In this document: in pieces, positions 46,461 through 54,821 of the stretch
Numbering within the stretch: position 1 is the stretch's first letter
Layout: every line of letters begins with the position of its first letter
Notes under the pieces: generated by a model
Seen by the model: the letters and a program-made list of their open reading frames with translations, nothing else
What the model was told of the DNA's origin: nothing
Database searches by the model: none
Assembly (NCBI RefSeq): GCF_014641615.1
Contig: NZ_BMIB01000001.1
Location: 1,240,769-1,304,768 of the forward strand
Direction: 5' to 3'
DNA length: 64,000 nucleotides
Source of the DNA: Filimonas zeae
GTDB lineage: Bacteria; Bacteroidota; Bacteroidia; Chitinophagales; Chitinophagaceae
Program-made: the position numbers and the translations under genes

Positions 46461-47027
46461 TTATTGTTTGCAGCGGGAGAGATACAACTGAGCAGACTCG
46501 CTCATGGTAATGATAGCGCCACCCAGGATAACTACGTCTTTAATTACCAACCGCCCGCGTGCGGAGAGATAGGGAAAGCCCCATTGATGGTCTGTTAAAT
46601 GCGGTACCCAGCTTTCCGGAGTGGTAATCAGGAAGGAGAGGGTGCCCAATGTCATAACAAATACAAGTATGCTGGCCACCATGCTGGCTAGTGGAGCTAC
46701 CTTATACAGGGCTACCAATACTGCCAGTGTAATCAAAAAAACGCCCAGCCCGGCAGAAAAGCCATACGTATTGTTGCTGATATGCCAGGCATGGTTGGCG
46801 GGTACCAGTTCCCCCTCTTTATTCATGTGTTGTTTGTATGCTGAGGGATGGTGGTAGAAGAAAGACATAAAGGGGCTGTTGGCTACAAAAGGCACGATAC
46901 CATCTGCTTCATAGGTGAAGAACTTTAAAGCACCTATCCACAGAAATACAATTACAACACCCCAGCGAACCGCTTTTTTACCCAACCGGTCCATACCGGC
47001 AATAGCTTCTATAACAGACCTTTTCAT
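46461..47027 (-). CDS. DUF417-family inner membrane protein (YkgB/RclC-like)
   Basis: A 188-residue protein with four membrane segments (for example WGVVIVFLWIGALKFF, FSAGLGVFLITLAVLVAL, MVASILVFVMTLGTLSFLI and VVILGGAIITMSESA). The motifs KFFTYEADGIVPFVANSPFMSF and a late RGRLVIKDVVILGGA are those of the DUF417 family; E. coli RclC, a member, is needed for survival of reactive chlorine stress. The pairing with an AhpD-like gene directly downstream fits an oxidative-stress role here. A good promoter lies just upstream. Confidence 0.92.
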   Translation of the reverse strand: MKRSVIEAIAGMDRLGKKAVRWGVVIVFLWIGALKFFTYEADGIVPFVANSPFMSFFYHHPSAYKQHMNKEGELVPANHAWHISNNTYGFSAGLGVFLITLAVLVALYKVAPLASMVASILVFVMTLGTLSFLITTPESWVPHLTDHQWGFPYLSARGRLVIKDVVILGGAIITMSESAQLYLSRCKQ

Positions 47028-47046
47028 AACTGCTCTTTTGTAAGGT

Positions 47047-47073
47047 CAAAGCTACAGCCGCCATAAAGGCCAA
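47047..47073 (-). promoter_or_regulatory. Predicted promoter of the DUF417/AhpD-like operon
   Basis: On the minus strand TTG (47071-47073), 16 bases, then TAGCTTTG (47047-47054): an exact match to the -33/-7 pattern, 20 bases before the DUF417 start. The spacing equals that of the sigma promoter at 18436-18462. Confidence 0.7.
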
Positions 47074-47230
47074 TCCATGGACGAAAAAGGGTATTACATG
47101 GACAAATCCGTGCGTAACTTAAGTAAGGCAATTTTTTGAAACTCTTCCGATGTATAGGGTATTGTTATCATAAATAATGTTCCTTGCGGGGCCACTTCCG
47201 GAAGAAGTGTACCATAAAACCCAAAAGAAC

Positions 47231-48076
47231 ATGAACCAAAATGTAAAATCTCTTTTTGTTGCCGGTGCTGTATTGGCAACTGCGTTGTCGTGTACTAAAA
47301 ACGAATCTGATCCGGCTAATCCCATTACCTGCAAGCTGGTTTCAATGCAGATTCTTAGCCCCAATAAGTCAGAAGAGCGGATGATAACAGATAATAACGG
47401 AAACATATCGCGGGTAGAGTATTATGTCAACGGAAATTTGTACTCTTCCAGTACGCTTGTTTCTGATAATGGAAAGGTAGTAATTACCGATTCTACAGCA
47501 GCATGGGGCGATATACCTGCAAAGCAGGATGGAACAACAACCTATGTTTTAGGTAGCGATGGAAATGCTGTTTCCAGATATTTTAACGGTGGAGGTGGTG
47601 AATGGGCTGATTCTACTTACTATACCTACGACGCTGGTGGTTACCTTACCAAAATGGTTAAAAAACTTTTTAAAGCCTCTGCCAACGCCGAAAAAGAAGT
47701 AGAGCAAACCTATACGCATACTTATGTTAATACAAATGGCATATGTACGCAGGAAGATCTGGTAGCTGTGGGAGCAATAGGAAACTATCGTACCAAATCT
47801 AACCTTGAATACTACGAAACACCGGCAGGTATCAGCTACCAGGTGCCTAATATGGTTTCCAGGGCTATAGAATTTCCTTTTTTGGGTAAATCTGGCAAGG
47901 CATTGCTGAAAACAATTACGTATTTCGATGGAGATAACAACAAAGAAAGTGGAGTATACAGCTATACTTATGACTATGATGCGTCAGGAAAACCATCGAA
48001 GTGTAACATTAAAACAGTAAACGGAGGAAGCCCAGGTTTTGAGGCTACTTTAGGTTTTGGATACAACTGTAATTAA
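47231..48076 (+). CDS. Lipoprotein with YD-repeat-like beta strands, function unknown
   Basis: The start at ATG 47231 (MNQNVKSLFVAGAVLATALSC) gives a lipoprotein signal with Cys21; an in-frame start at 47177 would add 18 polar residues. The mature part of about 260 residues contains repeated YYTYDAGGYLTK / YTYDYDASGKPSK strands, like DUF4595 or Rhs-type YD repeats in many Bacteroidota surface lipoproteins, and a pair of Cys near the end (KCNIK, YNCN). No partner gene is adjacent. Divergent from the DUF417 operon and convergent with the AraC gene. Confidence 0.8.
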   Translation: MNQNVKSLFVAGAVLATALSCTKNESDPANPITCKLVSMQILSPNKSEERMITDNNGNISRVEYYVNGNLYSSSTLVSDNGKVVITDSTAAWGDIPAKQDGTTTYVLGSDGNAVSRYFNGGGGEWADSTYYTYDAGGYLTKMVKKLFKASANAEKEVEQTYTHTYVNTNGICTQEDLVAVGAIGNYRTKSNLEYYETPAGISYQVPNMVSRAIEFPFLGKSGKALLKTITYFDGDNNKESGVYSYTYDYDASGKPSKCNIKTVNGGSPGFEATLGFGYNCN

Positions 48077-48086
48077 AATTTTTATC

Positions 48087-48117
48087 AGTACCTCCCGGAT
48101 ATTTTTCGGGAGGTACT
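48087..48117. terminator. Hairpin between convergent genes
   Basis: AGTACCTCCCG pairs perfectly with CGGGAGGTACT around a T-rich nine-base loop. It directly follows the lipoprotein gene and touches the end of the AraC gene. T tracts are weak, but position favours a shared terminator. Confidence 0.65.
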
Positions 48118-48967
48118 ATATATCTGCTACTATGGAAATACCGGTTTTATCCCGGAAGGCTTGCGGCGATACCTGCGTAAGCTTTTTAAAAAAGCGGCTG
48201 AAATAAAACTCGTCTTCAAAGTTCAACGCAAAAGCAATCTCCTTAATACTTTTCCGGGTAAGATGTAACTGCTTCTTTGCCTCCAGCACCAGCCTTTCCT
48301 GTATCATTTGCGAAGGCGTTTTCTTATAATATTTGTTACAGCGTTTGGTAAAGTTATCGGGCGATAAGGCCAGCATGGCAGCGTAATCGGCAGGCTTGTG
48401 CAGGGTAAGGTAATGGGTATCCAGCAACTGCCTGAACTGTTCCATCTTTTCATCCGTTTCCGGCCTGTCGGTATGCGCTGCAATCATTTTCTTTTTGCAG
48501 GCGCTGGATTTTGCCAGAAACAATTGCAGGTAAGAACGTAATACCATCTCCACCGGCGCTTCCTGGGCAGCTTCTTCTGCAATATCATTCAGCAGCGTTT
48601 CAAATTGCCTGGCTTCTCTTTGTGTAAGTGTTACAATAGGATCTATGTAAATATTATTAAACAATAGTCCATTACAGGCAACCTCCTGCCTGTGATATTC
48701 AATACAGTAAAAATCGCTGTGAAACTGAAGCATGGTGCCCGATAACTCCTGGCATTCATGCAGGTAAAGTACTTGCATAGGAGTAGCAAACAATAGCACG
48801 GGCGCGGTAAAAGAAAATGTGCCAAAATCTGCACAAAACGTACCTGTTCCGGTAGCTACAAAGAATACACTGTATTCTGAATACTGAACTGGTGTATGGC
48901 AGGTTGCCGGGTCAATTGGTGTAATTCCCAGCAAAAAGCCACCATCTGATGAGGTAATGACACTCAA
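48116..48967 (-). CDS. AraC-family transcriptional regulator
   Basis: A 283-residue regulator with an N-terminal cupin-like sensing part (about 1-140) and a C-terminal double helix-turn-helix (about 180-283) containing DNFTKRCNKYYKKTPSQMIQERLVLEAKKQL and the signature KEIAFALNFEDEFYFSRFFKKLTQVSPQAFR. The only plausible start is TTG at 48967 (SVITSSDGG), since an in-frame stop lies upstream and no ATG intervenes. It is divergent from the DinB-like gene 61 bp away, which is a candidate target. Confidence 0.92.
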   Translation of the reverse strand: MSVITSSDGGFLLGITPIDPATCHTPVQYSEYSVFFVATGTGTFCADFGTFSFTAPVLLFATPMQVLYLHECQELSGTMLQFHSDFYCIEYHRQEVACNGLLFNNIYIDPIVTLTQREARQFETLLNDIAEEAAQEAPVEMVLRSYLQLFLAKSSACKKKMIAAHTDRPETDEKMEQFRQLLDTHYLTLHKPADYAAMLALSPDNFTKRCNKYYKKTPSQMIQERLVLEAKKQLHLTRKSIKEIAFALNFEDEFYFSRFFKKLTQVSPQAFRDKTGISIVADI

Positions 48968-49028
48968 GAAATCTCTTTTTTGTGTAAATATCCGGTAAAT
49001 TTGGCTTACAACCCTTTAATGGTATTTT

Positions 49029-49598
49029 ATGAAGATTGAAGCTGTGATTGCTGATATAAGAACGTTTTTGACACAAACCTTTTCTGCTATTGATACCTGG
49101 TTTGATAAAGAGGAAGCCATCCGGGCGTATAAACCTGTTAATGGAGGCTGGACTACTAATGAAATTCTGGAACATATAGGATTAACGAATCATTTTCTGC
49201 TGATTCTGATTGATAAAGGCACCAGCAAAGCATTACAGAACATTCACAAACTGAATCTGGCCGCTGAGTTGGAAAACTATACTTTTCATCGTGATAAGCT
49301 GGAAGAAGTGGGGAAGCACCTATCTTTTACATGGATACGGCCTGAACATATGGAGCCGACTGGTATAAAGCCTTTACAAGAGGTGCGGAGTCTTTTGAAG
49401 GCTCAGGTGGAACAATGCCTGAACAATCTGGATAAAATGAAGAATGGTGAAGGCGTACTGTATAAAACTACTATGACTGTGAATGGTCTGGGAAAGATAG
49501 ATGTATACGAGTATATCTATTTTCTGGCGCAGCATGGGCAAAGGCATGTGACGCAGATGGAGAAAAATGAAACGGAATTCAGAAAATGTACGACATGA
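49029..49598 (+). CDS. DinB-like superfamily protein
   Basis: A 189-residue four-helix-bundle protein of the DinB/YfiT type, possibly metal-binding. It has the typical early His in EILEHIGLTNHFLL and the late pair HGQRHVTQM, which are usual metal ligands. Members act as thiol-dependent transferases (for example bacillithiol) or are of unknown role. The sequence TAAATTTG at 48996-49003, 25 bases before the start, matches the -7 promoter box. The next gene begins inside its 3' end. Confidence 0.85.
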   Translation: MKIEAVIADIRTFLTQTFSAIDTWFDKEEAIRAYKPVNGGWTTNEILEHIGLTNHFLLILIDKGTSKALQNIHKLNLAAELENYTFHRDKLEEVGKHLSFTWIRPEHMEPTGIKPLQEVRSLLKAQVEQCLNNLDKMKNGEGVLYKTTMTVNGLGKIDVYEYIYFLAQHGQRHVTQMEKNETEFRKCTT

Positions 49599-50212
49599 TT
49601 AAAATTGAGGCTGCCTGGACTGCTGCCGATTGGCATGCAGCTTTGAATAATGATACTACCCGCAATAATGATTGTCTGATATTTTGTGAGGAGCAGGATG
49701 ATCTTGTCTGGTTTGCAACCACCTATATACAGTATCTGGCAGTAATGGGTGGTAACGAAGTGATGCCCTTTTATGGACACCAGATTCATCGTTTTGCAGA
49801 TTTTGTGTATCAGGCTAATCATATACTGCCGGTGGGTTATAGAATGGTGGATAACAATGTTCATGCTTTGTACGATTTGCTGCTGAACTTTGAAACAGAG
49901 CCGCCTTACCGCTATTTGTTCTGGAATAATGCGCAGCATCTGTTTCAAAAAAATAGCGCGGATTTTAGTAATGTGTTTGAGCCAATGATAGTAGCGGCTT
50001 ATTGTAACAGAAATGGTATTTCTACTATTAAAGAAGATAACACACGGTACAAAGTACACCAGCGCAATTTCTTTTTTTTCCACAAAACAGAATGGGCACA
50101 ACTGAGTCAGCTGTTGGAAATGGAATATTATATACCTTCCATTGACGGCCCTTTTGATAAAAAGCTGGATTTTAATATTGTTTTACTTGAACCTTATCGC
50201 CAGACAGATTAA
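49586..50212 (+). CDS. Hypothetical protein coupled to the DinB-like gene
   Basis: I do not recognise this 208-residue protein. It is soluble, with no signal peptide or membrane segment, rich in aromatic residues (YRYLFWNNAQHLF, NFFFFHKTEW) and acidic. Two starts are possible: ATG 49586 (MYDMIKIEAAW) or ATG 49595, which forms an ATGA overlap with the upstream stop. Either way it overlaps the DinB-like gene, so the two are translationally coupled and probably act together. It ends 12 bp before the GH43 gene. Confidence 0.75.
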   Translation: MYDMIKIEAAWTAADWHAALNNDTTRNNDCLIFCEEQDDLVWFATTYIQYLAVMGGNEVMPFYGHQIHRFADFVYQANHILPVGYRMVDNNVHALYDLLLNFETEPPYRYLFWNNAQHLFQKNSADFSNVFEPMIVAAYCNRNGISTIKEDNTRYKVHQRNFFFFHKTEWAQLSQLLEMEYYIPSIDGPFDKKLDFNIVLLEPYRQTD

Positions 50213-50224
50213 TTCAATGATCCT

Positions 50225-51232
50225 ATGTTACGATTGCTTAACCGTTGTTCTGCAGGCTTCCTTCTTATTGCACTACTTATTTCAGGTGCCACCGCCCAGG
50301 AACTCCGCACCAACATCTCTGTTCACGATCCGGTTATGATAAAGCAGGATTCTGTGTATCATTTGTTTGCCACGGGCGTTGGCATTGCCAGCTGGTCTTC
50401 AACAGACAGGGTGCATTGGAAACAGGAAAAGCCGTTGTTTGATGCTCCTCCGCAATGGGCTGTTGATGCGGTGCCGGGTTTTAAGGGTCACATATGGGCG
50501 CCTGATATTTCTTTTTATAACGGATTATATTATCTCTATTATTCCGTGTCAGCTTTCGGAAAAAATACATCCTGTATAGGGGTGGCAACCAGCCCTACAT
50601 TAAATACCGCCAGTGCCAATTATCATTGGACAGATCATGGTAAACTTATTCAGTCTGTACCTGGTAAAACTAACTGGAACGCTATCGACCCTAATCTGGT
50701 GGTGGACAAAGCAGGCACCCCCTGGCTGGCTTTCGGGTCTTTCTGGGATGGTTTGAAAATGGTAAAGCTGTCGCCCGACCGGTTAGCTGTGGCAGACAGT
50801 ACAGCAGCTGTCCTCACGGTGGCTTCCAGGTTTGCTGCGCCTGTTAAAAGCACTAACCCTATTGAGGCACCTTTTGTAATACAGAAAGGAAAGTACTATT
50901 ACCTCTTTGCTTCTATCGATTACTGTTGCAAGGGGCCGCAAAGTACCTACAAAATAATTGTAGGGCGTGCGGCGCGTGTAGATGGGCCTTATGTAGATAA
51001 AGAAGGAAAGCGGCTGGACCAGGGCGGTGGTACCTTACTGCTGCAGGGCAATGAAAACTGGTATGGCGTGGGGCATAACGGTATTTACAGTGAAAACGAC
51101 ACTGATTTTTTGGTTTTTCACGGGTATTCGGCGGCTGAAAAGGGCAGGTCTAAATTGCTTATACATCAGATTACCTGGAAAAAGGGCTGGCCTGAGATAG
51201 AACCGGGAGCCGCAAATCTGGCAGCAGAATAA
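50225..51232 (+). CDS. GH43 endo-alpha-1,5-L-arabinanase
   Basis: Secreted five-bladed propeller enzyme that cuts alpha-1,5-arabinan. The signal peptide ends near GATAQE (residue 25). The catalytic residues are visible: base Asp35 in SVHDPVM, pKa-modulating Asp155 in AIDPNLV, and acid Glu214 in PIEAPFV. The conserved IWAPDISFYNGLYYLYYS and GHNGIYSENDTDFLVFH match GH43 arabinanases (subfamily 5-like). The 335-residue length is normal. No SusC/SusD gene is adjacent, so it is separate from the PULs; it could supply arabino-oligosaccharides together with other loci. Confidence 0.92.
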   Translation: MLRLLNRCSAGFLLIALLISGATAQELRTNISVHDPVMIKQDSVYHLFATGVGIASWSSTDRVHWKQEKPLFDAPPQWAVDAVPGFKGHIWAPDISFYNGLYYLYYSVSAFGKNTSCIGVATSPTLNTASANYHWTDHGKLIQSVPGKTNWNAIDPNLVVDKAGTPWLAFGSFWDGLKMVKLSPDRLAVADSTAAVLTVASRFAAPVKSTNPIEAPFVIQKGKYYYLFASIDYCCKGPQSTYKIIVGRAARVDGPYVDKEGKRLDQGGGTLLLQGNENWYGVGHNGIYSENDTDFLVFHGYSAAEKGRSKLLIHQITWKKGWPEIEPGAANLAAE

Positions 51233-51272
51233 AGTTACAGGCCGGGTAAGTTTTACGGAAATACTTCCGCTA

Positions 51273-51303
51273 TAGGTACAAATCTTCTTTTCGTTATTCT
51301 TTA
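51273..51303 (+). promoter_or_regulatory. Second copy of the candidate ECF promoter element
   Basis: Starts AGGTACAAAT and ends CGTTATTCTTTAC; apart from two compensating one-base shifts it matches the element at 30741-30771 in the sigma/FecR gap of locus 5. It lies 25 bp before the amidohydrolase start. A small CGGAA-ATAC-TTCCG hairpin precedes it and may end the GH43 transcript. Confidence 0.5.
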
Positions 51304-51327
51304 CAGGAAACCGATAACCGGCATTCC

Positions 51328-52581
51328 ATGAAAAGAAGAAGAACTATACTGCTGTCAGGCATTCTGTTACTGCTATTGCCTGCACCGGCCTGTCTGGCAC
51401 AATCCGATTCAGCCTTACTGTTACAACACGCCAATGTAATAGATGTAACATCCGGAAATATACAGAGAGATGTAACGGTTTGTATTGAGCAGGGTAAAAT
51501 TGTATCTGTAGGCGGCCGCGCCACTAAAAAGCCAAAAGCACGTGTTATAGACCTGAAAGGCGCCTATGTAATGCCCGGATTAATAGATGCCCATGTACAC
51601 GTTGCCAACGGCATGGGGGTAAAGCCTGAAACCGCACTGAGCCATTTACAATACTTTCTGCAGCATGGCATTACCAGTGTGCGTGATGCGGCGGGCGATG
51701 CCAGCGTTTTGCAGCAGGTACAGAAAAAGATACGTAGCGGCGAAGCGAAAGGGGCCGATGTATACTACGCCGCTTTTATGGCGGGGCCCTGGTATTTTAA
51801 CCGGGGAATGGATTTGAGAAAGGAACCCTATACTGCATGGGAACAATGCGTGCAACCTGGCGTTAACCTGGATAGTATTATGAAGGCAGCTAAGGGCTGT
51901 GGCGCTACCGGCGTAAAGCTGTACCATTCCATTGATAGCAGCTATTTGCCCGAGGTAGTAAAAGCAGCAAAAAGGCACCAATTGAAAGTATGGGGCCACG
52001 CCATGATGTATGCTGCAAGGCCCGTACAGGTGGCGCAGGCAGGGGTAGAAGTACTGTCGCATGCATATATGCTGGCCTGGATTAGCCCTGACGATAGCCT
52101 TATTGGGGTGGCTACCAGAAGAAGAAACCGCCCTATGTCTAAAGAAACGGCAGATAGCCTGCTTTCAGCAGTAGATGTTACGGCCTTCTGTAATGCCATG
52201 AAGGCTAACAACGCCATATTAGATGCCACACTGTGTATTTCTGATCAGGAAGATGATTATGCGTTCAGCCTGCTGAAGAAAGTACATGCCTGTGGGGTGA
52301 AAGTATGTGCAGGAACCGATCAGATTGTGGATTTGAAACGTCCTTTTCCCAGGTTACTGGATGAGCTTTCTTATTATGTAAACCGATGCGGGTTTACACC
52401 GCTGGAGGCGTTGCGGTCTGCCACACTGATTGCTGCAGAGGCAATAGGGCAGGAGCAGAACATAGGTACGGTTGTACCCGGTAAAAAGGCTGACCTGCTG
52501 GTGCTTTCCGGTAATCCGCTTACCGATATAGCCAATCTGAAAAAACAGGTAATGGTAATACAGGGTGGTAAACTGCAATAG
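51328..52581 (+). CDS. Secreted amidohydrolase, imidazolonepropionase-like
   Basis: Metal-dependent hydrolase of the amidohydrolase superfamily, exported (signal peptide ends near CLAQSD, residue 26). The N-terminal sandwich gives ANVIDVTSGNIQRDVTV; metal ligands are in DAHVHVANG (HxH), VWGHAMM and EVLSHAYML, and the catalytic Asp is in CAGTDQIVD; a Lys in GVKLYHS is a candidate carboxylated ligand. The C-terminal VVPGKKADLLVLSGNPLTDI is typical. Substrates of such exported members include dipeptides (prolidase-like) and organic amides. It may share sigma control with locus 5 through the 31-bp element upstream. Confidence 0.92.
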   Translation: MKRRRTILLSGILLLLLPAPACLAQSDSALLLQHANVIDVTSGNIQRDVTVCIEQGKIVSVGGRATKKPKARVIDLKGAYVMPGLIDAHVHVANGMGVKPETALSHLQYFLQHGITSVRDAAGDASVLQQVQKKIRSGEAKGADVYYAAFMAGPWYFNRGMDLRKEPYTAWEQCVQPGVNLDSIMKAAKGCGATGVKLYHSIDSSYLPEVVKAAKRHQLKVWGHAMMYAARPVQVAQAGVEVLSHAYMLAWISPDDSLIGVATRRRNRPMSKETADSLLSAVDVTAFCNAMKANNAILDATLCISDQEDDYAFSLLKKVHACGVKVCAGTDQIVDLKRPFPRLLDELSYYVNRCGFTPLEALRSATLIAAEAIGQEQNIGTVVPGKKADLLVLSGNPLTDIANLKKQVMVIQGGKLQ

Positions 52582-52591
52582 CAGTTTGCCG

Positions 52592-53065
52592 CTAATCTGC
52601 CCAGCTGAAGTCTGGCGATTTTGGTATCTGTGTAAACAGGTCTATCAGGCTGTCTGGCGGGGTGGTAAGTTTACGCAGCTGGGTATCAATAAAGGCACCG
52701 TCAACATTAATAACGGCTGCAACGGTATCTCCATTTTTAATAATCTCATGCGTCCAGCTCCAGCGGCTGAAGTCGCGGCGCGATTTTACCAGCTGCATGC
52801 TTACTTCCACTGCATCGCCCAGGTGTACTTCCCGTTTAAAAATGGCTTCTTCTCTGAATAGTACCGGCCCCAGGTGGTGCTGCGCCATAAAAGCGGCGCC
52901 AAAACCAGCGTGGGTAAGGCAGAGAATACGGGCAGTGGCAGCCCAGTCGTAATACACATTATGGCGTACATGAAAGTTAGGATCAAGATCTGACCAGCGC
53001 ACTTCAAAAGTATGTTTCAGTTTCAGTTCCATAGTTTCTGTTTTTTCGGCTGCCACATTCACCAT
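52592..53065 (-). CDS. Acyl-CoA thioesterase, hotdog fold (4HBT)
   Basis: Cytoplasmic thioesterase of about 146-157 residues. The hotdog signature VRWSDLDPNFHVRHNVYYDW carries the catalytic Asp, as in 4-hydroxybenzoyl-CoA thioesterase-like proteins. The start is uncertain: ATG 53065 gives eleven extra residues (MVNVAAEKTET), while ATG 53032 (MELKLKHTFE) begins directly at the fold. It converges with the amidohydrolase gene with a 10-bp gap and diverges from the esterase gene. Confidence 0.9.
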   Translation of the reverse strand: MVNVAAEKTETMELKLKHTFEVRWSDLDPNFHVRHNVYYDWAATARILCLTHAGFGAAFMAQHHLGPVLFREEAIFKREVHLGDAVEVSMQLVKSRRDFSRWSWTHEIIKNGDTVAAVINVDGAFIDTQLRKLTTPPDSLIDLFTQIPKSPDFSWAD

Positions 53066-53113
53066 TCATCCACAATATGGTGGCTGTTTACCTGAAGGTA
53101 AGTACTTTTAAGC

Positions 53114-53956
53114 ATGACAGTCAGATGGATTTTAGCATGCGGCCTGCTGGCCACAGGGTGCAGTACACAGAAAGCCATGCGCGAAGAGCGTTCTGTTAGT
53201 TTTCAGATTGACAGTGCCAGTGGGGCAGATGCGAGAAAACGTTTGAATAATTTGCCCGATGCAGATTATGAACCTGGTTACTATACCACCGCAAACAAGC
53301 AAACCATTCCTTACAGGATATTGAAACCGGCCCGTCAGGCATCTGGTAAAAAATATCCACTGGTAATTACACTGCACAACTCCTCCCGTATAGGAACAGA
53401 TAATCAAAAGCAACTGGAGCCACTTGCCAGAATATGGCTGGATAGGCAGGTAAGGCATAAATATCCTGCCTTTGTGCTGGCACCACAGTTTCCGGTACGC
53501 TCTGCCAACTATACAACAGATAGTGCGGGTACTATAGTGTCGGCTGTGCCTGATACTATTCTGCTACAGATAATACCGCTGATTGACAGCATAAAGCGGC
53601 AATACTCCATAGATACCAGCCGGGTGTATGTAATGGGATATTCCATGGGTGGGTCTTCGGCCCTGAGCCTGCTGGCACATACCCGCAATACTTTTGCCGC
53701 AGCAGTAGCCATTGCACCGGTAACGGAAATGGAGCGTGTTAGCGCGTTAACAAAAACGCCTGTATGGCTGATACATGGTATGGAGGATACAGAAAACCCT
53801 TTTACAGTAAGCAAGCGCTTTTTTAAGGCGGCAGGGCAGGCGGCTCCCATCCGGTTCTGGCAAATTGCCGGGGCTACCCATAATACTATTGTTGCGCCCG
53901 AACTGCTTTCCGGTAAAATACCGGCCTGGCTGTTTAAGCATACTTTACAGCAATAA
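53114..53956 (+). CDS. Alpha/beta hydrolase lipoprotein (esterase/peptidase-like)
   Basis: Envelope-anchored serine hydrolase. The signal ends at lipobox Cys16 (LLATGCSTQ). The nucleophile elbow is GYSMGGSS, the acid is likely the Asp in HGMEDTENPF and the His is in GATHNTIV, so the triad is complete. The oxyanion region is near VITLHNSSRIG. The layout matches phospholipase/carboxylesterase or prolyl-oligopeptidase-type hydrolases, often acting as acetyl- or feruloyl-esterases in glycan degraders; exact substrate is unknown. Confidence 0.88.
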   Translation: MTVRWILACGLLATGCSTQKAMREERSVSFQIDSASGADARKRLNNLPDADYEPGYYTTANKQTIPYRILKPARQASGKKYPLVITLHNSSRIGTDNQKQLEPLARIWLDRQVRHKYPAFVLAPQFPVRSANYTTDSAGTIVSAVPDTILLQIIPLIDSIKRQYSIDTSRVYVMGYSMGGSSALSLLAHTRNTFAAAVAIAPVTEMERVSALTKTPVWLIHGMEDTENPFTVSKRFFKAAGQAAPIRFWQIAGATHNTIVAPELLSGKIPAWLFKHTLQQ

Positions 53957-54125
53957 GCCACCCAAACCGCAGTAAAGCCGTAAAACAGGTAAATTTTTTC
54001 AGATAAAAAACTTTTTGTACCTCTGCATTGTAACCGATTGCATTAATTTGTTTTTACGCCAAAGCCATACGATGCCTGTACAGGTTTACTGTAAAAAAAA
54101 GCTGTTGTGTATGCCTGTTAAACAT

Positions 54126-54131
54126 AGGAGG
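54126..54131 (+). promoter_or_regulatory. Strong Shine-Dalgarno site of the third sigma gene
   Basis: AGGAGG lies eight bases before the ATG at 54140. Such a perfect site is unusual in this window, where most genes lack one, and suggests efficient translation of this sigma factor. Confidence 0.7.
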
Positions 54132-54139
54132 TACTTTCT

Positions 54140-54742
54140 ATGAAGGAGGCAGAAGAACATTATATATTGCAGCAGCTTGCCGGCGGCAGCAACGAAGCTT
54201 TTAATGAGTTGGTAGAAAGGTATTGGAACAACATTTATGCACAGGCGCTGGCCTGGCTAAAGTCTCCCCAGGCGGCACAGGATGTTACGCAGGACGTATT
54301 TACAATTGTGTGGGAAAAGAGAACACACCTTCCTGCGGTAAATAATTTCCGGTCTTATCTGTTTATTATAGCCCGTAACCAGCTGGCCACACAGTTTCGC
54401 AACAGGCTGAAGCAGGAGGTAGAGGCAGACATCAGCTATTATGAAGAGCCGGGATTACAGCCAGAGGCTATGTATGCGCAAAGGCAACTTTCTGCAGTAA
54501 TAGAAGCGGGTATACGCCAGTTGCCACACCAACAGCAGAGGGCCTACCTGCTCAGCCGCGATGAAGGTTTGTCGTATGACGAAGTGGCTGAAAAAATGCA
54601 GACTTCGAAAGAAGCTACCAAAAAAAATATAGGGCGCGCGTTAAATACCCTCCGCAGCTATCTCAGGGCCAACTACGATGCTTTGTTTTGCATAGTCTGG
54701 CAGTTAACAGCTGCTGCCCTGGAAATTGTAATAAATTTTTAA
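54140..54742 (+). CDS. RNA polymerase ECF sigma-70 factor
   Basis: Sigma factor for the last PUL. Region 2 includes GGSNEAFNELVERYWNNIYAQAL and DVTQDVFTIVWEKRTHLP; region 4 includes LPHQQQRAYLLSRDEGLSYDEVAEKMQTSKEATKKNIGRALNTLRSYL. It ends in a hydrophobic tail (FCIVWQLTAAALEIVINF), as do the other two sigma factors here. The start is fixed by an AGGAGG site. The FecR gene follows after 79 bp. Confidence 0.94.
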   Translation: MKEAEEHYILQQLAGGSNEAFNELVERYWNNIYAQALAWLKSPQAAQDVTQDVFTIVWEKRTHLPAVNNFRSYLFIIARNQLATQFRNRLKQEVEADISYYEEPGLQPEAMYAQRQLSAVIEAGIRQLPHQQQRAYLLSRDEGLSYDEVAEKMQTSKEATKKNIGRALNTLRSYLRANYDALFCIVWQLTAAALEIVINF

Positions 54743-54748
54743 AAACGG

Positions 54749-54780
54749 CTGTCCCCTTTTTTCTTCTTTTCACGTCTTTA
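54749..54780 (+). promoter_or_regulatory. Candidate ECF promoter in the third sigma/FecR gap
   Basis: A GCTGTCCCC box, a pyrimidine run with TTCTTCTTTTC and a CACGTCTTTA box precede fecR by about 42 bp. The TTCTT-TTTC and TCTTTA parts resemble the element at 30741 in the equivalent gap. CGTC-like -10 boxes are common for ECF sigma factors; assignment is inference. Confidence 0.4.
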
Positions 54781-54821
54781 ATAATGGAACGTTTGCTTGG
54801 CACGGCCATATACCTACGATT

